A stretch of 64,000 nt of DNA, taken from positions 58,830 to 122,829 of the forward strand of contig CAYVKB010000001.1 in assembly GCA_964451985.1 (NCBI GenBank). The letters run 5' to 3'. This DNA is from GBS-DC sp964451985. Lineage in GTDB: Bacteria; Armatimonadota; Fimbriimonadia; Fimbriimonadales; GBS-DC. Shown here in pieces: positions 32,460 to 41,541 of this stretch. The position numbers and the translations under genes are program-made. Position 1 is the first letter of the stretch. Every line of letters starts with the position of its first letter. The notes below the pieces were generated by a model that did no database searches, was not told where the DNA came from, and was given only the letters and a program-made list of their open reading frames with translations.

Positions 32460-33581
32460 CTAACCTCCTTGTCGGTGAGACGGCGGCGTTGGCTCGCCGT
32501 CCATAGTGAGCCTGATAATGAGTCTTTCCATAATTTCGGCGGCGTTCACACTCGGACGCAGTCCTTTGAGGGCTAAATCGGCGTCGTGAATGGCTTGAAA
32601 TGCGCCGCACAGCTGGGCAAGGCTAAGCCGCTCCGCCTGTTGTTGCAACTTGCCTTGCAGAAATGCCTGCCGTTGCAGAGTTTGTAGCACATCGGGGTCT
32701 TTGGGCAGTTTGGCGGCGACTTCGGGGCTGACTTTGTTGGGCTGTTTGACGGGTTGTTGATACTGCAACAGCGTGCGCACGCCCCACAGCAATCGGTATT
32801 GGCGGGCAATCAGGGCAAGGGTTTTCAACGCGGTCTCCTCTGCGCGAGTCCCCGACTGGAACATCAGGCGCAGCTGGCGCATCGCGGCGCGGGCGTCCCG
32901 CGCGACCACATAATCGACCAGTTTGAATACTTGCGCCTGCTGGCTGGGGCTGACCGTCATATCAATATCGAGACGGCTAATCTCGCTGCGAGGTTCCACG
33001 AACAGAATTACCTTTTCCAGCTCAGCGAGGGCGCGTTCGGCGACACCGTCCACCAGCGTTTGCAGGTATTCAGCGTCCTCTTTGCGGAGTTGTTTGCCCG
33101 CCGCTTGCGCCATCTCCTCCAGTCGCTTGGTGAGCGTCTGCCCCGTCAGCGCGGTAAGTTTGACGACTATCCCATGCTGCTCGACGGCTTTGGTGAGGGC
33201 GTTCCAAGCGGCTTTTGCGCTCTCACTCTCGTCGGCATGCGTGGTCAGCATGACGAGGCAGGCAAACGAGGGCGTTTGCGGAACCAACTTCGCGAGGGCT
33301 TGCAGGTCGTTCGCACTGTAGCGGTTTACGGCGTGCAGGATGACCAGTCGTCGTTCGGATTCCATCGGAATCGTTTGCACCGCGCCGCCCAACACAGCCA
33401 CAGGCGTCTCGCGGGCGTCCAACACCGCCTCGTCGATGCTGCCGGGTTGGAGCTTCAGGGCGCGGCGCAGGGTGGTCAGGAACTCACGCTGCTGCACCCG
33501 TTCCTCTCCTTCCAACAGATAGACAAGGGCAGGCGTGCGCCAATCGCTTGCCCGAAGCTCGATGAACTTCTTAGTTGCCAT
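32460..33581 (-). CDS. holA: DNA polymerase III subunit delta
   Basis: A 373-residue protein. The N-terminal block PALVYLLEGEERVQQREFLTTL replaces the usual YLLyGeE motif of HolA, and the C-terminal part (FKLVDYVVARDARAAMRQL, ALIARQYRLLWGVRTLL) matches the clamp-loader delta collar region. It loads the beta clamp. It starts within the last 11 bp of the transglutaminase gene. Confidence 0.92.
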   Translation of the reverse strand: MATKKFIELRASDWRTPALVYLLEGEERVQQREFLTTLRRALKLQPGSIDEAVLDARETPVAVLGGAVQTIPMESERRLVILHAVNRYSANDLQALAKLVPQTPSFACLVMLTTHADESESAKAAWNALTKAVEQHGIVVKLTALTGQTLTKRLEEMAQAAGKQLRKEDAEYLQTLVDGVAERALAELEKVILFVEPRSEISRLDIDMTVSPSQQAQVFKLVDYVVARDARAAMRQLRLMFQSGTRAEETALKTLALIARQYRLLWGVRTLLQYQQPVKQPNKVSPEVAAKLPKDPDVLQTLQRQAFLQGKLQQQAERLSLAQLCGAFQAIHDADLALKGLRPSVNAAEIMERLIIRLTMDGEPTPPSHRQGG

Positions 33582-35631
33582 AGACTTTCTGTCGCCCGTA
33601 GGCGAGCAGCCTTAAGATAAGCCGTTGCGCTCCAAGTTCCTGCAGCGTTTGCCGCTGGAGCTGGCGAATTTGCTGAGCAATTTCGGGTTGCAGTGCGTCG
33701 CATCGTTCGGGCGAGGCATAGAGGTATTCCATCAGTGCAGGCGTAAGCGCGGTCAGTTGTTCAGCTATTGGACTGTGCTGTCTGCGCAGCGTGGTGGCGG
33801 CAGCTTCCAGGTAGGCGCGTGGCGTCTGCCCAGTGGTAGGGCGCTCCACACCCAGCAGCCACAGTGCGAACACCAGCTGCTGATAGAGTCGTTGGGGCAG
33901 GCTGGCGGTGGTGCTGCGCCCCCAACTCGTGCGCGGTGCGACCAGCACATAGAGAATTGCCAACGCCGTCAGCACAATCAGCCCGTCCAGCATCCGCTGC
34001 AACCACTGCCGCCGAGCTTGTTCAGCCGCCTCGCCCTCTTGCGCCTGCGCCTCTGCTATCCCCGCGTCGATTACCGGCGCGTTGCGTGTGGCGTCAAATG
34101 CCACCCAGCCCACGCCCTCAAAATAGACCTCCGTCCACAAGTGGCGATGCTCCTCGCGCACCACAAACTCGTCGCCGTCACGCTCTTTCAAAATGAAGCC
34201 CGACGCCACACGCGCAGGAATGTCAGCATACTGACACAGCACGGCTAAGGCGGTTGCGAACTCTACACAGTAGCCCTGTTTCGCCTCGAACAGGAAATAC
34301 TCCACCGCGTCCTCTTCTTGCGGATAGGCTTCTACATTCAGGTTGTAGGCGGTGTTTTGCTCGATGTAGCGCACCAGCGCCATCACTTTGTCATACTGCG
34401 TAGGCTGATTAGCCGTGAGGGCAATTGCCAAATCTTGCAGTCGCTTGCTCTGTGGGGCAACAAAGGGGAGTCGAGGCTGCACGGGCGGCGCGACGCGCAA
34501 GATGCGCGGGTCGTCGGTAGGCACATATGCCCATACAGTATACTGCTCGCCTGCGCCCAACGGACGGTAACTGGAAACCGCATTGATTTGCCAAGCATAC
34601 TGAAGTTCGCGCACGGGCGCTTCCACCTGCAACGGTGTGCCCGGCAGGTACAGGTAGCGATGCCAGCCACTGCTGAGACTCACAGTGGCTTTGACCTGCC
34701 TCGACTCGGGCGCTTCGACGGAGCGTTGAGGCGCGAAGATACCCTGCCTCAGAGGGGTCATCTGGTTCATAAAGTAACGTCCACGATTCCAACCACGCCC
34801 CGTGTAAAGGTTATACGACTCGATGCGCATATAGTCGGGCTGCACGGGGCCCTCAACGCGTACGCGCATTACTTCCAGTTTGCTCAGTGAGACAGCCCCT
34901 GCGCCTGCCTGAAGTTCAGGAGGGACGCTACCCGAATTGTTAAGGCGCATGTTCGCTCGAAACGGCATGCCTACCATAAAGGCGGAAATAATCTGTCCGA
35001 TGGTGAGCGCGAGCAGTGGAGCTAAGAGGAATGCTGTCATGCCTGTAAGCGCGCCTGTGCTGAACACGGTGCGCAGCGCGTAGCCCGTCTCCAAACGCGG
35101 TATACGCCCCCACTCGAGCCGATGGCTTGCCAACATCAAAAAAAGCATCGCCAACAGCATCAGCGCGAACAGCCATAGTATCTGCACTGCCAGCATATAA
35201 GTCGCAATCAGCCCGAACAGCGCCAATGCAGGCACGCTCTGGAATACCAGTGAATTCATAGTAAGCATCAGCGCGCTACGCAAACACAGATACCATAAAA
35301 ACGACAGGCTGAGGTACGACTCGATAGCAGGGTCGGTGGCAAGTCCGAACAGGCTATTGAGGAATGACTGCCCTACGATACACAGCCCAGCGAGCAGGGC
35401 ATCCAGTGCGCCCACCAACATCCGCGCACCTTCGGACAACGCGAAACGACTCGCCCACGCGCTGAACGCCACACCAATCGTCAGCAAAACGATAAACGGC
35501 GTCGTGGAGAACTCCGACACGCGCGCCAATTGCACCACCAGCACGCACGCCAGCGTCAGCAACCACACAGCCCCATAAGCCGCTAACGGGGGCGAGCCAC
35601 CCGATTCCGTTCGAACCAGCGCCATAAGCAA
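33571..35631 (-). CDS. TgpA-type membrane transglutaminase-like protein
   Basis: A 686-residue protein. Six to eight membrane segments (1-220) form the TgpA N-terminal region. A periplasmic transglutaminase domain (about 390-510) has the catalytic Cys in KQGYCVEFATALAVLCQ, His in EEHRHLWTEVYF and Asp in WVAFDAT. One more helix (about 550) precedes a DUF4129-like tail. The family is membrane-bound and may crosslink or process cell-surface proteins; the substrate is not known. It is co-translated with holA. Confidence 0.92.
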   Translation of the reverse strand: MLMALVRTESGGSPPLAAYGAVWLLTLACVLVVQLARVSEFSTTPFIVLLTIGVAFSAWASRFALSEGARMLVGALDALLAGLCIVGQSFLNSLFGLATDPAIESYLSLSFLWYLCLRSALMLTMNSLVFQSVPALALFGLIATYMLAVQILWLFALMLLAMLFLMLASHRLEWGRIPRLETGYALRTVFSTGALTGMTAFLLAPLLALTIGQIISAFMVGMPFRANMRLNNSGSVPPELQAGAGAVSLSKLEVMRVRVEGPVQPDYMRIESYNLYTGRGWNRGRYFMNQMTPLRQGIFAPQRSVEAPESRQVKATVSLSSGWHRYLYLPGTPLQVEAPVRELQYAWQINAVSSYRPLGAGEQYTVWAYVPTDDPRILRVAPPVQPRLPFVAPQSKRLQDLAIALTANQPTQYDKVMALVRYIEQNTAYNLNVEAYPQEEDAVEYFLFEAKQGYCVEFATALAVLCQYADIPARVASGFILKERDGDEFVVREEHRHLWTEVYFEGVGWVAFDATRNAPVIDAGIAEAQAQEGEAAEQARRQWLQRMLDGLIVLTALAILYVLVAPRTSWGRSTTASLPQRLYQQLVFALWLLGVERPTTGQTPRAYLEAAATTLRRQHSPIAEQLTALTPALMEYLYASPERCDALQPEIAQQIRQLQRQTLQELGAQRLILRLLAYGRQKVYGN

Positions 35632-35699
35632 TTATTACGATTCTACCCGCTCGGAAGTTCGCAAAACAAACCGCCCGACGGCGCGTCTAAAAAAACTGT

Positions 35700-35707
35700 G
35701 GTATACT
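35700..35707 (+). promoter_or_regulatory. GGTATACT promoter box before the LTxxQ gene
   Basis: GTGGTATACT, 33 nt before the ATG, followed by a proper GGAGG ribosome site. Confidence 0.5.
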
Positions 35708-35740
35708 TCAAAAGGAATACCCTTACAGGAGGAGACTGTT

Positions 35741-36415
35741 ATGAAACGAATTAGCTTACTCATCGCAACGCTGGTGTTGGCGACGCTGACGCCGCTCTGG
35801 GCGCAAGACGCGCCCGTTGGCAATGACAACAAGGGTCCTACTGTGCAGCCCCAAGCGCAGCAGCCTGTACGTGGCGATGTGCTGGCGCCAGGCAACCTCG
35901 CAACCCGCTTGAACCTGAACGAGGAGCAGCGCGCCCGCATCGAGGGACTCTGGAAACAATATAACGACCGTAGCGAACAAATCCGACGCGACACCTCACT
36001 GACCTCCGAACAGCGCATCACACGCCTGCGCCAAGCCCGCGAGGAGTATGTGCGACTCATCCGCACAGTGCTGAACGAAGAGCAACTGAAGCGATTCGAG
36101 GTGTTGTTGGAGGAACAATCGCCTGCGCTGGGCAGCCTGGCGAACATGCGCTTGACCCCGGAGCAGATGGAGAAAATCCGCGAAATCGTGCAACGCTACA
36201 ACAAAATCCGCCAGCAAATTACCCAAGATTCTTCACTCACCCCTGAGCAGCGTTCGCGCCGCCTGCAAGAAGTGAACCAGCAGATGATGCAGGAAATCCG
36301 GAACTCCTTGCCTAAGAACCTGCAGGAGCAATGGGATAAGGCAACCAAGCGCGACCAGCAGCAACAGGGTGAGAAGAAGGAAGAAAAGAAGGATACTCCC
36401 CCGCAGAATCCCTAA
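35741..36415 (+). CDS. periplasmic LTxxQ (Spy/CpxP-like) protein
   Basis: A signal peptide (1-21) is followed by four LxxEQ/LTxEQ motifs (LNEEQRARIEGL, LTSEQRITRLRQA, LTPEQMEKIREI, LTPEQRSRRLQE) in long helices, as in Spy/CpxP chaperones and metal-resistance proteins. The tail is Q/K/E-rich and disordered. It probably acts as an envelope chaperone or stress sensor. No two-component genes are adjacent. Confidence 0.82.
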   Translation: MKRISLLIATLVLATLTPLWAQDAPVGNDNKGPTVQPQAQQPVRGDVLAPGNLATRLNLNEEQRARIEGLWKQYNDRSEQIRRDTSLTSEQRITRLRQAREEYVRLIRTVLNEEQLKRFEVLLEEQSPALGSLANMRLTPEQMEKIREIVQRYNKIRQQITQDSSLTPEQRSRRLQEVNQQMMQEIRNSLPKNLQEQWDKATKRDQQQQGEKKEEKKDTPPQNP

Positions 36416-36436
36416 TCTCAACCGCATCCAGCTAAC

Positions 36437-36472
36437 TTCCGAGCGGGTGAGTGTTCCTCACCCCGCTCGGAA
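36437..36472 (+). terminator. hairpin after the LTxxQ gene
   Basis: ttccgagcgggtgag ... ctcaccccgctcggaa, 15-16 bp arms with one bulged base and a 5-nt loop, 21 bp after the stop. Its TTCCGAGCGG arms match the dispersed element at 42536-42569. An A/T stretch follows. Confidence 0.55.
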
Positions 36473-36527
36473 TGGTAAAATGTATTTTCAGTTAGAGGCT
36501 GTCTGATGCGGAAATTTCTCTCCAGTT

Positions 36528-37334
36528 TTACTTCCGCAACCCCTGCTCCTTCAAAATCGTTTCAACCCAGGCTAAATCATTTTCTGGCGGCGCAGGCTTC
36601 GGGGGCTGACGGTAGTCGATGAGCAGGTGGTACCGCCCTTGTTCATACACCTTGTTCAGCAGCGCTTGCAAATCCAGCGGGACATCGGCGTCGGTGGGGC
36701 GCAGGGGGATTTGAATAGTGGGTAGAGGCTCGCGTAGCGCAATCGGATAAAACTCGCGGAAAGTGGGGCGTTCCGCTCGGAATACGCACATCCGATATGG
36801 CGTGCGGTCGGGCGCATGCAGGTAGGTTTCAGGCACGCTTAGGACCCACTCACCTGTATGCAGTAAATCAATCTCCACCAAGTTCACTCCTGCCTGAATC
36901 GTCTCCTGCTGCTTTTTCAAGTACTGCGCCTGCCCTGTGCCTGGCATCTTGTTGGCGAGGCTCAATAATTCAATCGTCGTAACCACCCGTTCACCTGCGG
37001 GTTCGATGATGTTGATAAAGGTCTCGGTAATTGGCTCGCTGAGAATCTCGATATAGATAGGGCGCGTGCGTGGCGAAGTCGCAGTAGCTGCCGCCCCGCG
37101 CTCAGGCGATTGATATTCGGGAACATCTTTGTGGCGTATCACGCGAATGTCGGGGTAAATCGTGCGCTCGTGCGCTTCAGGCAGTTCCACATAGAGCCGC
37201 TCTTCCGCAACGGCAAGCAGTCCTGCCGGCAGTGCCTCGTTCAGCATATCGCGCCCATAGATAATCATCGAGGCGTGCACGCTGCGCCAGAACGGCTCCA
37301 AGTAAGGGTTCATGCCCGGAAACGGGTTTTTCAT
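36528..37334 (-). CDS. DUF4058 family protein
   Basis: A 268-residue protein whose start MKNPFPGMNPYLEPFWRSVH is the hallmark of DUF4058, followed by RLYVELPEAHERTIYPDIRVI and IEILSEPITETFINIIE. The conserved acidic and lysine residues in the middle (TTIELLSLANKMPG, VNLVEIDLL) recall a nuclease-like fold, but no function is established. The family is multi-copy in cyanobacteria and related environmental genomes. Confidence 0.9.
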   Translation of the reverse strand: MKNPFPGMNPYLEPFWRSVHASMIIYGRDMLNEALPAGLLAVAEERLYVELPEAHERTIYPDIRVIRHKDVPEYQSPERGAAATATSPRTRPIYIEILSEPITETFINIIEPAGERVVTTIELLSLANKMPGTGQAQYLKKQQETIQAGVNLVEIDLLHTGEWVLSVPETYLHAPDRTPYRMCVFRAERPTFREFYPIALREPLPTIQIPLRPTDADVPLDLQALLNKVYEQGRYHLLIDYRQPPKPAPPENDLAWVETILKEQGLRK

Positions 37335-37367
37335 AAACTAATTCTACCTCGACAGGGAGCAAGATCA

Positions 37368-37375
37368 GGTATCCT
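37368..37375 (+). promoter_or_regulatory. CAGGTATCCT promoter-like box before GH127
   Basis: TCAGGTATCCT ends 7 nt before the GH127 ATG. No ribosome site lies between, which suggests another leaderless start. Confidence 0.45.
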
Positions 37376-37382
37376 ATCGTTG

Positions 37383-39239
37383 ATGAAACGACTCCGTCAT
37401 CTCTCGTTCGCACAGGTCGAAATCGACGACGAGTTTTGGTCGAAACGACAGCAGACGAACCGCACAGCGACGCTGCCCCATCTGTTTGAGGAGCTGGAGC
37501 GCGCGGGCAACATCCCGAACCTGCGCCTCGCCGCCGAAGGCAAACGCGAGGGCTATCAGGGACCTGTATATATGGATTCCGACCTCTATAAAGCCCTCGA
37601 AGCCGCCGCGTATGTGTTGAAGCAGCACCCCGACGACCCCGTCCGCGCCAAAGTGGATGAGATCATCGACATTTTGGAGCGGGCACAGCAGCCCGACGGA
37701 TACCTCAACAGCTATTTTCAGGTGGTCGCGCCCGACCAACGCTGGAGCAACCTGCGCGACTGGCATGAACTCTACTGCGCGGGGCACCTGATAGAGGCAG
37801 CGGTGGCACACTATCATGCCACGGGCAATAAGCGTTTGCTGAACATCGCACGCCGATTCGCTGACTACATCGACTCGGTGTTCGGCGAGGGCAAGCGGCT
37901 GGGCTACTGCGGACACCCCGAAATCGAACTCGCGTTGTTTCGGCTGTACCATGCGACAGGCGAACCTCGCTATGCGAAACTCGCTGAGTTCTTCCTGCTG
38001 AATCGAGGCAACAAGATTTTCGCTCAGGAACACAACACCCCGCTGGAGCAGTACGACGGTTCCATCTGGCAGGATAATCTACCGTTGCTGGAGTATAAGG
38101 AGATTGTGGGGCATGCCGTGCGCGCCGCCTATCTGTTCGCCGGGGCGACTGACCTCGCTGCACACACCAACGACGCTACCATGCGTGAACGCCTCCTGCA
38201 GATGCTGCTGCGCGTGTGGGACAACACGATTAACAGACGCAGCTACATCACGGGGGGCATCGGCAACGAGCCGAAACACGAGGGGTTCACTGCCGACTAC
38301 GAGCTACCCAACCGCACGGCGTATCAGGAGACCTGCGCGTCGATCGCGCTGATTTTCTGGGCGCATCGGCTGGGGCTGCTGCTGGGCGAGGCGCGCTTTT
38401 ACGACGCCCTGGAACGCGCCCTGTATAACGGCGCACTGGCGGGAATCTCGCTGGACGGCAAGCGCTTTTTCTATGTGAACCCGCTGGAGAGCGACGGTAC
38501 ACATCATCGCAAGGCGTGGTACGGCTGCGCCTGCTGCCCGCCCAATATCGCCCGCCTGCTCGCCTCGCTGGGCGACTACATCTACGCGCAGGGCGACGAC
38601 GCACTCTATGTGAATCTCTATGTGGGCGGGCGCGTGCGCACAGAACTGAACGCCAAGCCCCTCACGCTGGAAGTGCGCACGGGCTATCCGTGGGCGGAAA
38701 GCGTCGCAATCCGCCTCACTGAAGGCGCGACGGGGCGGTTCAAACTGATGCTGCGTCTGCCCGTCTGGTGCGACGCGCCCGAGCTACGCATCAACGGCAA
38801 GTCTGCCCCCATCCAGCGTGAAAACGGCTACGCCGTCATCGAGCGCGCCTGGGCAGCAGGCGATGCCGTCGAGCTGCGCCTGCCCATGACGCCCACCCTC
38901 ATAGAAGCGCACCCGCGTGTGGAAGCCGACCGCTGGCAGGTTGCCATTCAGCGCGGTCCTGTTGTGTATTGCCTGGAGGAGTTAGACCAGCCCATGCCGC
39001 TAACCCATCTGGCGATTCGGCGTGACCATCCACTCAACAGCGTGTGGGAGCCTGAGTTCCTGAACGGCATCGTGGCGATTGAAGGCACGTCGGAGCTGCT
39101 GGAAAGCGACGAGGCATGGGGCAACGCGCTGTATCGCCCCCTACGCGAGCGCGCACTCAAGCCCTTCCGCGCAATCCCCTACTATGGGTGGGATCACCGT
39201 CGCCCGTGCCCGATGCGCGTGTGGATGCCTGCTGTCTAA
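37383..39239 (+). CDS. GH127-type beta-L-arabinofuranosidase (DUF1680)
   Basis: About 618 residues with an (alpha/alpha)6 barrel. VEIDDEFWSKRQQTNRTATL, the ETCASIALIFWAHRL block (Glu and Cys zinc ligands) and CACCPPNIARLLASLGDYIY (nucleophile and zinc cysteines) match HypBA1-type enzymes. The C-terminal beta domain starts about 430. No signal peptide, so it acts on imported arabinosides. The ATG at 37383 fits the family start and lies just after a promoter box. A longer upstream frame is non-coding. tRNA-Arg follows on the other strand. Confidence 0.93.
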   Translation: MKRLRHLSFAQVEIDDEFWSKRQQTNRTATLPHLFEELERAGNIPNLRLAAEGKREGYQGPVYMDSDLYKALEAAAYVLKQHPDDPVRAKVDEIIDILERAQQPDGYLNSYFQVVAPDQRWSNLRDWHELYCAGHLIEAAVAHYHATGNKRLLNIARRFADYIDSVFGEGKRLGYCGHPEIELALFRLYHATGEPRYAKLAEFFLLNRGNKIFAQEHNTPLEQYDGSIWQDNLPLLEYKEIVGHAVRAAYLFAGATDLAAHTNDATMRERLLQMLLRVWDNTINRRSYITGGIGNEPKHEGFTADYELPNRTAYQETCASIALIFWAHRLGLLLGEARFYDALERALYNGALAGISLDGKRFFYVNPLESDGTHHRKAWYGCACCPPNIARLLASLGDYIYAQGDDALYVNLYVGGRVRTELNAKPLTLEVRTGYPWAESVAIRLTEGATGRFKLMLRLPVWCDAPELRINGKSAPIQRENGYAVIERAWAAGDAVELRLPMTPTLIEAHPRVEADRWQVAIQRGPVVYCLEELDQPMPLTHLAIRRDHPLNSVWEPEFLNGIVAIEGTSELLESDEAWGNALYRPLRERALKPFRAIPYYGWDHRRPCPMRVWMPAV

Positions 39240-39243
39240 ACAT

Positions 39244-39318
39244 TGGCGCCCCCGGCAGGAATCGAACCTGCGCACCAGGCTCCGGAGGCCTGCGCTCTCT
39301 CCACTGAGCTACGGGGGC
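39244..39318 (-). tRNA. tRNA-Arg(CCG)
   Basis: A full cloverleaf: acceptor GCCCCCG/CGGGGGC, D-arm GCTC...GAGC, anticodon stem CAGGC/GCCTG with loop CTCCGGA giving anticodon CCG, T-arm GCAGG TTCGATT CCTGC, discriminator G and an encoded CCA. It reads CGG codons. Confidence 0.97.
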
Positions 39319-39368
39319 GCATGTGGAATTTGATTGTACCCGAACCCATTCGCTGAAACACCCTTTCA

Positions 39369-39376
39369 GGTATACT
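39369..39376 (+). promoter_or_regulatory. CAGGTATACT promoter box
   Basis: TCAGGTATACT, 17 nt before the ATG of the secreted protein gene, with GGAGG between. Confidence 0.5.
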
Positions 39377-39393
39377 TGAAACGGAGGATGACT

Positions 39394-39816
39394 ATGAAAC
39401 ATCAATTCCGCGCTTTCACACTGGGAGTGTTGTTGACGCTGGGCGGGGTGGCAGCCTACTCGCAACTAGGACAAATTATCAAGGCAGGCGGCATCGCCGC
39501 GCTGGTCAGCCGTTTCGGCGGCGACATTGACAAGTCTATCAATCGCCTCACAAACACAAAGCCCAACGAGAATTTTGCGACGAAAGTTGTACCAATTCTG
39601 AGCGCTGGGGACGGCGGCTACGTTGGTGCAGTACAAGTAAGCGGTAAGCCCGACCTCGTGAAGAAGGTGGAGGCAGTTGCGCAACTGGAAGGGAACTTCA
39701 TGGGGCGCGAGGTACGTCTGCGTGCACTGATTCCTGTTTCCACCAAGACGCCGCATAAAGGCATCAAACGTGTGGAGGGTGTGGGCGTCTCAGCGATTAT
39801 TGATATTCGGATTTAA
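39394..39816 (+). CDS. secreted protein of unknown function
   Basis: 140 residues with a signal peptide (MKHQFRAFTLGVLLTLGGVAAYS) and one globular domain containing SRFGGDIDKSINRLTN, GAVQVSG and VGVSAIIDIRI. I recognise no family. The second ATG is chosen because GGAGG is 6 nt upstream of it and touches the first. It lies beside the tRNA-Arg gene, followed by an inverted repeat element. Confidence 0.7.
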   Translation: MKHQFRAFTLGVLLTLGGVAAYSQLGQIIKAGGIAALVSRFGGDIDKSINRLTNTKPNENFATKVVPILSAGDGGYVGAVQVSGKPDLVKKVEAVAQLEGNFMGREVRLRALIPVSTKTPHKGIKRVEGVGVSAIIDIRI

Positions 39817-39877
39817 GAGACTGTTTTACGAGGTGTGGTGTTGTTCGCCGACTCGTGCACGCAAGGTTCTTTCGTGG

Positions 39878-39964
39878 AGGGCGAGGCTCCTGCCGAGCCG
39901 TTTGTTGCCCATGTATGCACGTTGCAATGATTTAGGATGGATGGCTCGGCAGGAGCCTCGCCCT
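39878..39964. repeat. paired inverted GGCGAGGCTCCTGCCGAGCC element, copy 1
   Basis: A 22-bp arm at 39878-39899 and its perfect inverted copy at 39943-39964, separated by 43 bp. Each arm is itself able to fold (ggctc...gagcc). The element lies in the space between the secreted protein gene and the FAD oxidoreductase gene, which is otherwise empty. Confidence 0.8.
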
Positions 39965-40035
39965 TCAGTGGCAAGTTTCACTTACGGATGCTTATCAGCA
40001 ACGCCCATGCCTCGTGATTTTTGAACAGTATCGCT

Positions 40036-41460
40036 ATGCGTGAAGGTCTCTATGCGATTGTCGGCGCACCGGGCATCGGTGAAGTCACCGAGTCGCATCG
40101 TGTAGGCAACGCTGCGCCCTGTGCCGTAGTCGCTCCTAAAAGTGAGGCGGAAGTGTGCGCCCTGATGGAGTACGCCTACGGCGCACGCCTGCCGTGCATC
40201 GTAGGGGGCAGCGGCACCCACCTGACCGCGCTCGCGCCCCGTATTGGCGACTGGTGGTTGCTCAGCACGCGCCGTCTGAATCGCATTATCGACTACTCGC
40301 CCCAGGATTTGGTGCTGACCGTCGGCGCAGGGACAACACTCCAAGCCGTGCAAGACCTGCTGCGTGAGCATCATCAGTACCTGCCGTGGAACCCCGCACT
40401 GCCCGCGGAGGCGACCATCGGCGGGATTGTGGGGAGCAATCGCGCTGGTTCGTGGCGGTATCGCTATGGCACGCCGCGCGATCGCTTACTTGCACTCCGC
40501 GGCGTGCGACCCGACGGCGTCGCCTTCAAAAGCGGCGCGAAAGTGGTCAAAAGCGTGGCGGGATATGACCTGCATCGTCTGCTGTGCGGTGCGTGGGGCA
40601 GTATGGCGGTGATCACCGAAATCACGCTTAAGGTGCAGCCGCTGCCTGCACAGTTCGATGCTGTGGGCTGGTTCGCTCCATGGCAGGATTTAGAGCCGAC
40701 GCTCGCCGCGCTGATGCGCATGCCCATTCAGCCTGACGGAATCAGCGTGGTTGCTCTGCGCGGCGGGACGTTTCAAGGGCTATCGGGACTGCGCGCTGTG
40801 TCGCAGGTGGAGTGGGAGCTTGATTATGCGAACCTCACCTCTTTGTCCCCCCTCCCTGTTTACAGTGAACTCCCCACACTCACTCCTGTTGAGTCGCCCA
40901 CTCGCGGTGGGGCAGCTCGCCTCGAACCCCGCCTCCTACCCACCCTCGAAGAGCAGCCTCAGCCACTTGCATACTCGCAACCCCCAACGCCGTATATTTT
41001 GCTGGAATTTTCAGGCAGACCCGAAGGCGTAGCGTGGCAGGTTCAATACCTGCGCGAGCAGGGCTACCCCGCCGACCCCGTAGGCGAGGCGCAACTAATC
41101 CAGCTGCGCGACTGGCTTGCTCCACGCACGCACGCCTTCATGGTGCAAATCCTCATGCGCCCCAACGAACTCGCCGAAGCGATTGCGCGCTGGACGGAGC
41201 TTGCGGGCGTCTCCGCGCTTGCTCACGCGGGCAACGGCGTTTTGTACATCACCTGCGACGAGAGCGGGCTGAACAACGCCCTGGTCCAACGCCTGCGCAC
41301 GCTGAACGCTAAATATCGTGTGCTAAACGGCGTGGCGTGGCTGCGCCAGCAAACGGATGGCGAACTACCGCGCCTCCCCCATACCGAAGCCGAACGCCAA
41401 CTGATGCACGCCCTCAAAACCGCTCTGGATGAGCGGGGGATATTGCCGACTATAACTTAG
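40036..41460 (+). CDS. FAD-binding oxidoreductase, GlcE-like
   Basis: About 474 residues of the VAO/PCMH FAD fold: VAPKSEAEVCALMEYAYGA, GGSGTH, SPQDLVLTVGAGTTLQAVQ, NPALPAEATIGGIVGSNRAG, and KSGAKVVKSVAGYDLHRLLCG as in GlcE, a subunit of glycolate oxidase. Partners GlcD and GlcF are not in the window, so the donor is uncertain. Residues about 283-333 are a Pro/Leu/Thr-rich stretch (LPTLTPVESPTRGGAARLEP) that breaks the family pattern and looks like a DNA insertion. The start at 40036 is a choice; a TTG at 40021 is possible. Confidence 0.85.
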   Translation: MREGLYAIVGAPGIGEVTESHRVGNAAPCAVVAPKSEAEVCALMEYAYGARLPCIVGGSGTHLTALAPRIGDWWLLSTRRLNRIIDYSPQDLVLTVGAGTTLQAVQDLLREHHQYLPWNPALPAEATIGGIVGSNRAGSWRYRYGTPRDRLLALRGVRPDGVAFKSGAKVVKSVAGYDLHRLLCGAWGSMAVITEITLKVQPLPAQFDAVGWFAPWQDLEPTLAALMRMPIQPDGISVVALRGGTFQGLSGLRAVSQVEWELDYANLTSLSPLPVYSELPTLTPVESPTRGGAARLEPRLLPTLEEQPQPLAYSQPPTPYILLEFSGRPEGVAWQVQYLREQGYPADPVGEAQLIQLRDWLAPRTHAFMVQILMRPNELAEAIARWTELAGVSALAHAGNGVLYITCDESGLNNALVQRLRTLNAKYRVLNGVAWLRQQTDGELPRLPHTEAERQLMHALKTALDERGILPTIT

Positions 41461-41461
41461 G

Positions 41462-41530
41462 ACACGGAAACCAAAGCATTGGGGGCACAGAGCTTTTCAC
41501 TCTATGCCCCCAATCCTCAAGGCTCCGTGT
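41462..41530. terminator. nested hairpin between convergent genes
   Basis: An inner stem attgggggcacagag / ctctatgcccccaat (15 bp, one mismatch, loop cttttca, 41478-41514) lies inside outer arms acacgga / tccgtgt. It sits between the stops of the GlcE-like gene and the dockerin-like gene, so it would serve both as a bidirectional terminator. Confidence 0.65.
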
Positions 41531-41541
41531 ATAGGCTAACT

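Noticed and set aside
31372..32610. Longer GH130 start at 32610
   Set aside because: The first 50 residues are unlike the family and overlap holA. A GGAGG-preceded GTG at 32454 fits better.
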